From Slackia sp. (GTDB lineage: Bacteria; Actinomycetota; Coriobacteriia; Coriobacteriales; Eggerthellaceae): DNA of 54,527 nucleotides. Location of the stretch: assembly GCA_030525985.1 (NCBI GenBank), contig JAUNDR010000007.1, positions 1 to 54,527 on the forward strand, in the 5' to 3' direction. This document shows, piece after piece, positions 11,339-19,738 of the stretch. The number at the start of each line of letters is the position of its first letter. Within the stretch, counting starts at the first letter, position 1. The notes beneath the pieces are model-generated. The model did not search any database, had not been told where the DNA came from, and saw only the letters and a program-made list of their open reading frames with translations. The position numbers and the translations under genes are program-made.

Positions 11339-12436
11339 CTAGGCGATGCGCACCGGCATGACGAGATAGAGGAACTTCTCCCCATCGTCGGATTTGAAGA
11401 TGCCGGGCTTCAGGGACGATTGCGTTTCAAGGAATACCTTGCGGGTGGAAATGGATGCCAGTCCGTCCAAAACGTATTGATGGTTGAAAGCGATCTGGGT
11501 GCTTTCTCCCGACACGTCGCAAGGAAGCACAACCTCGGCCGATCCCACTTCTTGCGAATTCGTATTGATGATGGCGTTGCCGGCAGCCTCGTTGATGTCG
11601 AATTTGACCGGAGAGGACAGGTTCGATATCAGGCTGACGCGCTTGACCGACGTGATCAGATCCTGCGTGTCGAAGCAGGTCCTGGTTGCATACGTTGCAG
11701 GGATGAGCTGCTTGTAGTTAGGGAAATTGCCCTCGATGCGTCGATTGATGAACACCATGTTCTGGTAGGTGAACACGACCTGGTTCTGGGAAAGGCCGAT
11801 TTCAATCGTCTCTTCGATTTTGGGAAGGGAGGCGACCTCCTGAAGAAAGCTGCCGGAAACGATGGCCTCGAAATCCTGCTGAATTCCTTCGAGTTCGATT
11901 TCCGAGACGGCGAGGCGATAGGAGTCGGTGGCCACCATCTTCAAGGTGGTTCCAAGCGCGGAGATAAGCACGCCGGTCAAGACGGCATGGCTCTGGTCCT
12001 TCGACACCACCTTCGCAACGCGTTTGACCATGGAGGAGAACACGTCGAAGGGAATGACGATACGACTCATGACGTCAACGGAAGGAAACGCCGGGAAATC
12101 CTCGGCATCGAGGGTTTTCAAAACGAAGGAAGAGCGATCGCAGGAAACCGAAACGGTTCCTTCGCTGGTCTCGAAGCTTACTGCTGCATCGGGAAGCTGC
12201 TTGACGATGTCGAGAAGAAGCTTCTCCGGAACAACGATGGCGCCGTCTTCCTCAACGAGGGCGGCGACATCGTAGCGGATAGAGCGCTCCAGGTCGGTCG
12301 TCTTCATGACAAGGCTTCCGCCTTCGGCTTTGATATAGACGCCCGAAAGCACCGGAAGGGTCGATCGAGAGGACGCTCCCTTGGAGACGATGGTCAAGGC
12401 GTTGAGCAGTTCGCTCTTGTTGATGTTGAATTTCAT
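11339..12436 (-). CDS. dnaN: DNA polymerase III beta subunit (sliding clamp)
   Basis: A 365-residue clamp that forms a dimeric ring around DNA and tethers the polymerase. The three repeated clamp domains are visible: MKFNINKSELLNALTIVSKG and PVLSGVYIKAEGG in the first, ISALGTTLKMVATDSYRLAVSE in the second, and SISTRKVFLETQSSLKPGIF in the third, ending with YLVMPVRIA, the conserved clamp C terminus that forms part of the peptide-binding pocket. ATG at 12436 has AAGGGA upstream. The 199-base dnaA-dnaN gap is AT-rich and has TATTAT and TATTCT hexamers on the minus strand, so dnaN probably has its own promoter, though spacing to any -35 is poor. Confidence 0.97.
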   Translation of the reverse strand: MKFNINKSELLNALTIVSKGASSRSTLPVLSGVYIKAEGGSLVMKTTDLERSIRYDVAALVEEDGAIVVPEKLLLDIVKQLPDAAVSFETSEGTVSVSCDRSSFVLKTLDAEDFPAFPSVDVMSRIVIPFDVFSSMVKRVAKVVSKDQSHAVLTGVLISALGTTLKMVATDSYRLAVSEIELEGIQQDFEAIVSGSFLQEVASLPKIEETIEIGLSQNQVVFTYQNMVFINRRIEGNFPNYKQLIPATYATRTCFDTQDLITSVKRVSLISNLSSPVKFDINEAAGNAIINTNSQEVGSAEVVLPCDVSGESTQIAFNHQYVLDGLASISTRKVFLETQSSLKPGIFKSDDGEKFLYLVMPVRIA

Positions 12437-12635
12437 GCCGGCATCCCTTCTTCCTAGAAAGGTAGAGTATTTAGAATAGTAGTAATAATAAGGACGGTGG
12501 AAATGAAGAAAACAACGCGTTTCGCCAAGTCAGTTCCTGATTTTTACGGCTGAATACCTGTTACCGGGATCCCACCGATCTCCACAGGATTTTTCGGCGC
12601 GTTTTGTCTTTCCACCTTCTTCCCCTCGTTTTACC

Positions 12636-14342
12636 CTAGTTTTCCCTAATGTTTTTGTTGATTAGCTCAATCTCTTCCTGCAGCTCGCGGCTCTTGGTGA
12701 GCTTTTCTTCCACCTGGCCGACCGAGTACATGACCGAGGAGTGGTCGCGGTCGAATCGTTTGCCGATGTCGTTATAGGGGATATCGAGCAGCTGGCGGCA
12801 GAGATACATTGCCACCTGGCGTGCGTAGGCGATATTGCGCGACCTTTTCTTTCCTACCAGATCCGCGTGGCTGATCTTGTAATAGCGTTCCACCTCTTTT
12901 TGGATCGTCGCCACATCGAGACGCTTCGTGGCGCCGGACAAGAAGTGGTTTTCGAGCAGAACGCGTACATCGGGAAGGGAGATGTCGGGGTTGTTGAAGT
13001 AGGTCATCTGCGATATGACCTTGGTGACCGCGCTTTTCAGCTCGCGCACGTTCGAGCTCGAAACCTCCGCTATATACATTTGTATGTCTTCCGGCACATA
13101 GAAGTCGTACGCGTTTTCGGACGACCGGTATTCCTCGATGAAACCCTTGATGATGCCGAGTTTGGTCTCCACCTCGGGAGGCTGGATGTCGCACGTTCCG
13201 CCGGAGTTGAAGCGGCTCGTGTAACGCTCGTCGATGTCGATCGTCTTGGGCGCGCGGTCTGCCGCCAAAACGACCTGCTTTCCCATGTCGGTCAGCTTGT
13301 TGAAGAGCTGGAACACGATATCGACCGTCGCCGACTTTCCTTGGAACTTCTGCACGTCGTCGATGAGCAGGACGTCGGCATCGAGGTAGCGGTTCTGGAA
13401 ATTCAGGTAGCTGTCCTTGTTCTTATCATGGGCCACCACGGCGGCGGTGTAGTCGGAAAGGAACTCCGAAGAGTCGATATAGACGATTCTCATCTGCGGA
13501 TTCGTTGCGATGATGTAGTTTTGGATCGCTCGGAGCAGATGGGTTTTTCCCAGACCGCTTCGTCCGTAGATGAACAGCGGGTTGAGATTCTTCTTGCCGG
13601 GCTCTTCCGCCACGGCGACCGCCATCGAGTAGGCGAGTCGGTTGGAATTGCCTACGACGAACGTCTCGAAGGTGAAAGACGACGCAAGCAGAGCGGCATC
13701 GTTGTTCACCGCATGCGTGCGGTTCTTGATGCTATCGCGCGGCGAGAAGGAAACCTGCTCGACGAATTCGGTTTCTTCACCTGCGGTGGTGGGGAATATG
13801 AACTTTTCTCCGGGTTCCGCGCTTGCGGGCGCCTCTTCGATTCCGTGTTGAGGCGCATCGACGTTCACGACGGGAATCGGCTGCGTGGTTTCGCTGCGCT
13901 GCGGTCTGCCGAGCGACGCGCCCTGGACTCCGACGGTTTCCTGCTGCATCCCGGTCACAGCGGCTCCGAACGGCTGTGCGGGGATGGGCTCGGGTGCCAT
14001 GGGGGCGGGAGAGGGAACCGAGGGGACCATCGGGGCTGCCGCCATGGGGGCTGCGCTTACGGCGGCGGGCATGGCGCCTGTGGGATCGACCTCGATTTCA
14101 ACGAGGTAGTCGATGCCAAACAGGTCTTTGAGCGCCTGCTTGATGGTTCCCATGAATCGACGTTCTACCTGGTCTTTTATGAATGCGGTGTCGGCTGTCA
14201 CGATAAGGAATCCGTCGGATATGGCCTGGGGTTGCAGGCGGCTGAAAAACGCGTCGACCTGAACCGGGCTGACGGAATCGTACCCTTTTATCTGCGAGCA
14301 GACGAGCTGCCATGTTTCATAAAGATTGCTGGAATCCACCAT
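12636..14342 (-). CDS. dnaA: Chromosomal replication initiator DnaA
   Basis: A 568-residue AAA+ initiator that binds DnaA boxes and melts the origin. Domain I is at residues 1-85 (LYETWQLVCSQIKGYDSVSP), followed by a long Pro/Ala/Met-rich linker (domain II, about 85-215). The ATPase core has FTFETFVVGNSNRLA, Walker A GRSGLGKTHLL and Walker B DVLLIDDVQKF. Domain IV ends with the DNA-binding signature GKRFDRDHSSVMYSVGQV. ATG at 14342 is used: it has AAAGG nine bases upstream and matches the family N terminus, whereas the open frame continues upstream without homology. It is divergent from rpmH, with the origin between. Confidence 0.97.
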   Translation of the reverse strand: MVDSSNLYETWQLVCSQIKGYDSVSPVQVDAFFSRLQPQAISDGFLIVTADTAFIKDQVERRFMGTIKQALKDLFGIDYLVEIEVDPTGAMPAAVSAAPMAAAPMVPSVPSPAPMAPEPIPAQPFGAAVTGMQQETVGVQGASLGRPQRSETTQPIPVVNVDAPQHGIEEAPASAEPGEKFIFPTTAGEETEFVEQVSFSPRDSIKNRTHAVNNDAALLASSFTFETFVVGNSNRLAYSMAVAVAEEPGKKNLNPLFIYGRSGLGKTHLLRAIQNYIIATNPQMRIVYIDSSEFLSDYTAAVVAHDKNKDSYLNFQNRYLDADVLLIDDVQKFQGKSATVDIVFQLFNKLTDMGKQVVLAADRAPKTIDIDERYTSRFNSGGTCDIQPPEVETKLGIIKGFIEEYRSSENAYDFYVPEDIQMYIAEVSSSNVRELKSAVTKVISQMTYFNNPDISLPDVRVLLENHFLSGATKRLDVATIQKEVERYYKISHADLVGKKRSRNIAYARQVAMYLCRQLLDIPYNDIGKRFDRDHSSVMYSVGQVEEKLTKSRELQEEIELINKNIREN

Positions 14343-15231
14343 CGTGTCCGACCTTTTCTTCGCGGCCTCTGTTTTGAAAGGGGCCGATGTCCACATCGTG
14401 CGCGGGTGCGCTTTCTCGCGAATTCCGAATCGGGTGCCCGGGTCGCGCAAGCGCCCGGAACGCCGGGCAGGGGCGGCTCTTCGCGTGCTCGCATGGAGCA
14501 GACGCCGATGGTTTCTCGAAAATCCGATGTGTTCGCTTTTAATTTGCGTGCCATCGGAAAAACAAAACATACATTTTCCGAGTGGATGCCTCATTTTATG
14601 GGTTGTGGAAAAGTTTTCCAAGACCGTTTTCAACCTTCGGTGGAATAGAAGGAATTCTCCTCAAAACAACGCTTCGTTTTGCACTTTTTATCCAGAAATT
14701 GTTGAAAGCTGTGGAATAAAGAAGAAAAAGAAATCTTCCGGGGGAAAAATGACTTGAAAAGAGAGGAAAGCATTTATGCGATTGTGGATAATGCAATGAA
14801 AAACAGATAGTTATTCAGAACTCAAGCAATCAATCCCCCGGATCTTCAACCATATTTTCATTAAAAATGTTAAAAGTCATCAATCCAGTTCAAATATTGA
14901 AAATAGCGTCATTATTCCGACGGTTTCAACAATTTCAACCACGATATTTTCTCGCTTCTTGCGAAAACTGTGGGAAACTTTCAACACTCGGTTGAAAAAC
15001 GAAAAATATTTTTCAACATTTTCAACAATCACAGCAGCGCACTTTCCCGAAAAGAGGTTTATCGGGCGGATTGCGGGGCTGTTTTCCGTTTTCAACGAGA
15101 GACTTTCGTGCAAAAGCATTTTTTCCCTCGATTCTGGAAAGCAGGTGGATAGCTTGGCCGGGATGACGGGCGCGGTTTTCGCCGGAGAAGCCCGGTTTGC
15201 GTCTTGCCCCTGTTGAATACGGAGAAAGTGC
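14343..15231. other. Chromosomal replication origin oriC
   Basis: An AT-rich, gene-free stretch between divergent dnaA and rpmH. A perfect DnaA box (TTATCCACA, minus strand) is at 14783-14791. Near matches are TTTTCCACA (14604-14612, minus), TTATCCAGA (14688-14696) and TTATTCAGA (14811-14819). Ten copies of TTTTCAACN, seven with TTTCAAC intact plus variants, are spread over 14627-15097 and include a directly abutting tandem pair at 15010-15027. The most AT-rich part is 14830-15050 and is the likely unwinding region. The dnaA-proximal 150 bases (14343-14500) are GC-rich leader sequence. GC composition, gene order and divergent transcription all mark this as the origin. Confidence 0.93.
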
Positions 15232-15259
15232 TTTACTTTTCTTCTGTGCGCGGTATACT
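15232..15259 (+). promoter_or_regulatory. Promoter of rpmH operon
   Basis: TTTACT (15232-15237) and TATACT (15254-15259) are 16 bases apart, 54 bases before the rpmH start. Confidence 0.7.
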
Positions 15260-15312
15260 CATACGGCTATTCATCGAAGGATTATGGTTTCTGACCGTGA
15301 AAGGGAGTCGAT

Positions 15313-15447
15313 ATGAAGCGCACTTATCAGCCGAATAAGCGCAAGCGCGCCAAGTGCCACGGTTTCCGTGCCCGCATGGCTACCAAGGGTGGTCGTGCCG
15401 TCTTGGCCGCACGTCGCGCCAAGGGCCGCAAGCGTCTTTGCGTGTAA
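15313..15447 (+). CDS. rpmH: 50S ribosomal protein L34
   Basis: A 44-residue basic protein, [18 protein letters not shown] then [21 protein letters not shown] and a KRLCV end, the standard L34 sequence of the large ribosomal subunit. ATG at 15313 follows GGGAG. It is first in the rpmH-rnpA-yidD-yidC-jag cluster on the right side of the origin and ends 15 bases before rnpA. Confidence 0.97.
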   Translation: MKRTYQPNKRKRAKCHGFRARMATKGGRAVLAARRAKGRKRLCV

Positions 15448-15462
15448 CGAAAGGTCATCGGT

Positions 15463-15819
15463 TTGAAGTCGACGATCAAGTCGAGCGCCGATATTTCCCT
15501 TCTTTTCTCGCAAGGAAAAAGATTCAGCACCCCGTTTTTGACGGTCATGGTGCTGAAGCATTGCAATCAACACGACCATGAAATCGATCATGGTCGTGTT
15601 GCTTTTATTGCGGGGAAAAAATCGGGAAATGCCGTTTGGCGCAATGGGGCGAAGCGTCGCATGAGAGAAATCGCGCGCGCTTGCGGCGGTCCCTGGGACG
15701 GTTACGACGTTGTGTTTCTCGCCCGCAGCCCCATCCTGAAGGCGTCTTATAGTAAAGTGAACAATGCATGTGTCAAAGCTCTGGCGAAGGCCGGGCTTGT
15801 TGAGTCTGCTTCGCGATAA
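15463..15819 (+). CDS. rnpA: Ribonuclease P protein component
   Basis: A 118-residue protein cofactor of RNase P, which trims the 5' leader of pre-tRNAs. The diagnostic motif [13 protein letters not shown] (residues about 60-72), a variant of the RNxxKRxxRE signature, binds the RNA subunit. The start is TTG at 15463 with AAAGG about nine bases upstream. It sits directly after rpmH, the near-universal arrangement. Confidence 0.95.
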   Translation: MKSTIKSSADISLLFSQGKRFSTPFLTVMVLKHCNQHDHEIDHGRVAFIAGKKSGNAVWRNGAKRRMREIARACGGPWDGYDVVFLARSPILKASYSKVNNACVKALAKAGLVESASR

Positions 15820-15847
15820 TGCTCCGGGCGGATACGAGAAGGTGCAT

Positions 15848-16105
15848 ATGATGCTTCGGACGGCTTGGGGGTTCATCCGCGCGCTGCCGAAGGCGGCCGC
15901 ACTCGGCGCGATCAAGGTATATCGCGTCGCCATTTCTCCGCTTTTCCCTGCGTGTTGTCGCTATATTCCCACGTGTTCCGAATACGGGCTTATCGCCATC
16001 GAGCGGTTCGGGTTCGTGCGCGGGGGATGGCTGACCATCAAGAGGATATGCAGGTGCCATCCCTTCCACCCCGGCGGGTATGACCCTGTGCCCGACGAAC
16101 TGTAG
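15848..16105 (+). CDS. yidD: Membrane protein insertion efficiency factor YidD
   Basis: An 85-residue membrane-associated protein that assists YidC-dependent insertion. It has an amphipathic N terminus and the conserved core [20 protein letters not shown] followed by [24 protein letters not shown] at 15848 is chosen because AGAAGG lies five bases upstream and it leaves 28 bases after rnpA; an in-frame ATG at 15764 would overlap rnpA. The stop is 15 bases before yidC. Confidence 0.93.
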   Translation: MMLRTAWGFIRALPKAAALGAIKVYRVAISPLFPACCRYIPTCSEYGLIAIERFGFVRGGWLTIKRICRCHPFHPGGYDPVPDEL

Positions 16106-16120
16106 AAAGGTGCAAAACGA

Positions 16121-16891
16121 ATGTGGGACGCATTTAAAGATTGGATATTCAGCTGTATCCAATTCTTCTTCAATTTCGCTGGCGACTGGGGTCTTGCGAT
16201 CATCATCATCACGGTGATCTTCCGCGCCATCGTCGCGCCGATCATGCACAAGCAGATCAAATCGAACTTCCAGATGCAGAAGATTCAGCCTCTCATCAAG
16301 GAAGTGCAGACGAAATTCGCGAACGATCCCGTTCGTATGCAGCAAGAGATGCAGAAGCTCTATGCGGAAACCAAGTTCAATCCCTTGGCGGGCTGCCTGC
16401 CGATGCTTCTGCAGATGCCTATCTTCTTGGCGATGTTCCAGACGCTGCGCGAGCTGGGCGGACGCAGCGGCGAGGTGGCGTATACCTTCTACAGCCTGGT
16501 TCCCGATCTGACCCGTACGCCGGCAGACGTGTTCAGCCAGGGATTCCTGGCGTTTTTGCCGTATCTGGTTTTGATGCTGGTGTTCGCCGGCGCCACGTTC
16601 TTGCCCATGGTTCTCCAGAACATCCATAACGACAGCGCCCAGCGCAACCAGATGCTGATCATGGGCGGCATCATGACGCTGATGATGCTGTGGATTTCCT
16701 GGGGTTCCCCCGCGGGCGTTTTGCTGTTCTGGGGCACTTCGTCGGTCATCGGCATCCTGCAAAGCCAGCTGACCATGCGTCATCTGAAGAAGGAAGAGGC
16801 CGCCCAGGAAGCCGCCCGTATCGACGTCCAGCCTGTGAAGGTCGAAGTCGAGCGCAAGGTGAAGAAGAAGCGTCCGACCAAGAAACGCTAG
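16121..16891 (+). CDS. yidC: Membrane protein insertase YidC
   Basis: A 256-residue Oxa1/YidC/Alb3 insertase that places membrane proteins into the bilayer alone or with SecYEG. Five hydrophobic stretches are visible, and TM-proximal ITVIFRAIVAPIMHKQIKS supplies the conserved arginine of the hydrophilic groove. The coiled cytoplasmic loop is QKIQPLIKEVQTKFANDP; CLPMLLQMPIFLAMFQTL follows. There is no lipoprotein signal or large periplasmic domain, so it is a short form. The C terminus is strongly basic (KKKRPTKKR), which fits ribosome contact. GAAAGG precedes the ATG. Confidence 0.96.
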   Translation: MWDAFKDWIFSCIQFFFNFAGDWGLAIIIITVIFRAIVAPIMHKQIKSNFQMQKIQPLIKEVQTKFANDPVRMQQEMQKLYAETKFNPLAGCLPMLLQMPIFLAMFQTLRELGGRSGEVAYTFYSLVPDLTRTPADVFSQGFLAFLPYLVLMLVFAGATFLPMVLQNIHNDSAQRNQMLIMGGIMTLMMLWISWGSPAGVLLFWGTSSVIGILQSQLTMRHLKKEEAAQEAARIDVQPVKVEVERKVKKKRPTKKR

Positions 16892-16946
16892 AACGACGGT
16901 GCGCCGCGGCTTTGCAGTCGCGGCGTTGCGATAGAAAGGACCCATC

Positions 16947-17513
16947 ATGGCCGAAGAGGAATTCGCGGTCGAAGCACATGAGGACTGCCAGGACGATGTT
17001 CAGGAGCTGAAGGGCGACACCGCCCATACCGAGATGGTGGAGCTGACCGAGGAAGAGCTCGATCGCGTGGCCGATACCGCCATCGACGCGCTGCAGGGAA
17101 TCCTGAAGCATTTCGATGTGGGCGAGGTCACGATCGACGAGTACGAAGGCGACGAGGGCGAGCTGATCCTCGATATCACGGGCGACAATCTGGCCATCCT
17201 GATCGGTCGCCACGGCAAAACGCTCGACGCGCTCCAGTTCATCATTTCCGCCATCACCACGCGCACGCTCGGCTTCCGCTATCCGGTGGTGGTCGACGTC
17301 GAGGGCTACAAGAACCGTCAGCGCCAGAAGCTCGAGTCGATCGCCCATTCCGCTGCCCGCCGCGCCGTCGCTCAGGACCGCAACATCAAGCTGCGTCCGA
17401 TGACTCCGTACGAGCGCCGCATCGTCCATCTCGCTTTGCGCGACCATGAGGATGTCGAGACGGCCTCCGAAGGGGAGGGGAGCGCCCGCCACGTGGTGGT
17501 CATCCCTCGTTAG
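16947..17513 (+). CDS. jag: RNA-binding protein Jag/KhpB (KH and R3H domains)
   Basis: A 188-residue protein. The Jag-type KH domain (about 65-130) contains DNLAILIGRHGKTLDALQF, a GxxG loop for RNA binding, and the R3H domain (about 130-188) contains RRAVAQDRNIKLRPMTPYERRIVH with the arginine-x3-histidine pattern. The N-terminal 40 residues are acidic. KhpB/Jag/EloR family proteins bind RNA and in several Gram-positives control cell elongation and division. The position after yidC is conserved. A strong terminator follows. Confidence 0.94.
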   Translation: MAEEEFAVEAHEDCQDDVQELKGDTAHTEMVELTEEELDRVADTAIDALQGILKHFDVGEVTIDEYEGDEGELILDITGDNLAILIGRHGKTLDALQFIISAITTRTLGFRYPVVVDVEGYKNRQRQKLESIAHSAARRAVAQDRNIKLRPMTPYERRIVHLALRDHEDVETASEGEGSARHVVVIPR

Positions 17514-17641
17514 GATTTCTTCCTTCGAGGCGAAGCGCCGCGATGGCCGTCCTGTGCTTCGGCTCGGCGTCGGAAGCGGCCGCGCTTTCGCCGGCAGGTT
17601 GAAGCGCGATCGGCGCTACGACCGACTAGGCGAACGAAAAG

Positions 17642-17669
17642 AACGCCGCCTCTTACGGGCGGCGTTTTC
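17642..17669 (+). terminator. Intrinsic terminator of rpmH-jag operon
   Basis: AACGCCGCC (17642-17650) and GGCGGCGTT (17658-17666) form a perfect 9-bp stem with a seven-base loop, followed by TT. It is 128 bases past jag. Confidence 0.8.
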
Positions 17670-17745
17670 GTAAGGTCGTTACAGGGGCGGGTGCGCGGGA
17701 GCGTTCGCGGATACAAGGGGCGATGGTCGCCCGCACAGGACACGG

Positions 17746-18471
17746 ATGAAAGAGGGGAATATGGGCCGCTTGGCGGATGTCGTGAATCGATGCCACGGGG
17801 TGGATGTCGGCGAGGAGCAGGAAAACCTCCTCATGAAGGACCTTCATGCGATCATGCATATCAACGAGACGATGAATCTGACGCGCATCCTTTCCGAAGA
17901 GGGAGGCATGGTCCTGCATCTCGAAGACAGCCTGACGGGCCTTCCCTTCGTGGAGGCGGCGCCCGAGGGGCGCTATGCCGACCTGGGAACGGGCGGAGGC
18001 TTTCCGGGAATACCGCTTTGCATCATGACGGGGCGGGACACGTTGCTGGTCGATTCCGTTCAGAAGAAGGTGCGCGCGTTGAAGGGCGTCGCCGACGAGT
18101 TGGGATTGTCCGACAAGGTGGATATCTACGCGGGCAGAATCGAAGACCTCGCACGCGAGCATCCGGGCGAATTCGCGGTATTGACGGCGCGCGCGTTGAG
18201 CGCGCTGGGCTCCCTTCTCGAGCTTGCGTCGCCCCTTTTGAAGAAGGGCGGTCGCCTGGTGTGTTACAAGGCGCAGCCGACCGACGAAGAGGTGGCGACC
18301 GCGCTCGGCATCCAGGAGCTTGTCGGCATGACATTGCTGGAACGGTCCGATTTCACGTTGAGCGACGGCTCGACGCGCTGCATCTTCGTCTTCGAAAAGA
18401 CGGCGAAGCCGCGTATCAAGCTTCCCCGTCGTATCGGCCTTGCCCAGAGGGATCCTCTGCAGCCGCGATAA
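17746..18471 (+). CDS. rsmG: 16S rRNA (guanine527-N7)-methyltransferase RsmG
   Basis: A 241-residue SAM-dependent methyltransferase that modifies G527 in 16S rRNA, also called GidB. The SAM-binding signature is ADLGTGGGFPGIPL (about residues 78-91), followed by VDSVQKKVRALKGV and the motif TARALSALGSLLELASPLLKKGG. ATG at 17746 has AGGA five bases upstream; a second in-frame ATG at 17761 with AGAGGGG is also plausible and would shorten the product by five residues. It lies in the usual place before parA-parB, closed by its own terminator. Confidence 0.95.
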   Translation: MKEGNMGRLADVVNRCHGVDVGEEQENLLMKDLHAIMHINETMNLTRILSEEGGMVLHLEDSLTGLPFVEAAPEGRYADLGTGGGFPGIPLCIMTGRDTLLVDSVQKKVRALKGVADELGLSDKVDIYAGRIEDLAREHPGEFAVLTARALSALGSLLELASPLLKKGGRLVCYKAQPTDEEVATALGIQELVGMTLLERSDFTLSDGSTRCIFVFEKTAKPRIKLPRRIGLAQRDPLQPR

Positions 18472-18489
18472 ATCCGTTGTCCGTGTCCG

Positions 18490-18534
18490 GTTCGCCAAAA
18501 GTTCTTGTTACGGGAATTTTTGGCGAACTTTTTT
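18490..18534 (+). terminator. Intrinsic terminator of rsmG
   Basis: GTTCGCCAAAA (18490-18500) pairs with TTTTGGCGAAC (18518-18528) and is followed by six T (18529-18534). Confidence 0.92.
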
Positions 18535-18661
18535 CGTCGGAGGGTGCGCGTGGCGTCGGCATGCGCATCGGCATGCGTGACGGCGGGCGAACGCCGCCGC
18601 CCTTGAGGCGAAGGCTCCGATATAGGGAAAAAGAGCGTGTTTCCGATACGAAGGGAAGGGC

Positions 18662-18687
18662 TTCGTTCGGACGTTATAATGAACGAA
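18662..18687 (+). promoter_or_regulatory. parA promoter -10 within an inverted repeat
   Basis: A perfect TATAAT (18675-18680) lies between TTCGTTC (18662-18668) and GAACGAA (18681-18687), an inverted repeat with 12-base spacing. No good -35 is visible. The repeat overlapping the -10 could be an operator; the regulator is unknown. Confidence 0.55.
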
Positions 18688-18716
18688 CCGACGCCGGGGC
18701 CTTGCTTCGGCGGGGC

Positions 18717-18732
18717 TGTTTCACGTGAAACA
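18717..18732. promoter_or_regulatory. parS centromere site (upstream of parA)
   Basis: A perfect TGTTTCACGTGAAACA palindrome, extended to 24 bp by flanking GGGC/GCCC (18713-18736). It lies 70 bases before the parA start and is the main ParB loading site; ParB binding here could also affect parA transcription. Confidence 0.97.
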
Positions 18733-18802
18733 GCCCGCTTTCGATCTTGCGTTTCGCGCACATCGTGTCATTTGCGGAATAACTGCATCCAAGGAGGAGT
18801 CT

Positions 18803-19738
18803 GTGGGACTGTTCGATAGTTTCAATCGTCAAGCAAGCCATGACGAAGCGTCGGAGGATTCGGCATCTCCGGTTTCCGCCGACACGGAGGCCGGCGCGGC
18901 GGGCAAAGGCGCCTATGTTTCTGCGCCTCTGCGTTCGTATGCGGATAAAAAGCCGGTGAATCGAGAAGCGGTTCCGACGAAGGTCGTTGCCGTTCTGAAC
19001 CAGAAGGGCGGCGTCGGGAAGTCGACGACGACCATCAATCTGGGCGCAGCGCTCGGCGAGCTTGGCAAGCAGGTGCTCTTGATCGACCTCGACCCGCAGG
19101 GAAACACTTCGAGCGGCCTGGGAATCGAGAAGGGCGAGCTCGAACGTTGCGTGTACGACGTGCTGATCGACGAGGGCACGGCTTTGACCGACGTCATCGT
19201 TCCCGATGTGTGCGAGGGTCTCGACGTGGCCCCCGCCACCATCAACCTTGCCGGCGCCGAGGTCGAGCTTGTCTCCGAGATGGCGCGCGAGAACAGGTTG
19301 AAAGGCGCGATCGAGTCCGTTCGAGGCCCATACGACTACGTGCTGATCGACTGTCCGCCGTCTCTCGGGCTTTTGACGGTGAACGCGCTTGTCGCCGCCG
19401 ACGAGCTGCTGATTCCCATCCAATGCGAATTCTATGCGCTCGAGGGCGTCACCAAGCTGCTCGATTCCATGCAGCGGGTCAAGACGTATCTGAATCCCTC
19501 GCTCGATATCTTCGGCGTCCTTTTGACCATGTACGACGGCCGCACCACGCTCTCCAGGCAGGTGGCGAGCGAGGTCAGGGAATTTTTCGGCGAGCTGGTG
19601 TTCGACACCGTGGTTCCCCGCTCTGTGAAGGTGTCCGAGGCCCCGAGCTTCGGACGACCCATTACCGAATACGATTCGAACGGCAAAGGCGCGCAGGCGT
19701 ATCGCGCGCTCGCGAAAGAGGTGGTCGACCGTGGCTAA
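18803..19738 (+). CDS. parA: Chromosome partitioning ATPase ParA/Soj
   Basis: A 311-residue deviant-Walker ATPase that binds DNA nonspecifically in the ATP form and moves ParB-parS complexes. Walker A is KGGVGKSTT near residue 76, followed by LLIDLDPQGNTSSGL and the Walker B region YVLIDCPPSLGLLT. The N-terminal 60 residues before the core are variable and polar. GTG at 18803 is chosen because AAGGAGGA is five bases upstream; the frame opens earlier at 18725 but has no ribosome site and would include half of parS. Its end overlaps parB by eight bases. Confidence 0.95.
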   Translation: MGLFDSFNRQASHDEASEDSASPVSADTEAGAAGKGAYVSAPLRSYADKKPVNREAVPTKVVAVLNQKGGVGKSTTTINLGAALGELGKQVLLIDLDPQGNTSSGLGIEKGELERCVYDVLIDEGTALTDVIVPDVCEGLDVAPATINLAGAEVELVSEMARENRLKGAIESVRGPYDYVLIDCPPSLGLLTVNALVAADELLIPIQCEFYALEGVTKLLDSMQRVKTYLNPSLDIFGVLLTMYDGRTTLSRQVASEVREFFGELVFDTVVPRSVKVSEAPSFGRPITEYDSNGKGAQAYRALAKEVVDRG

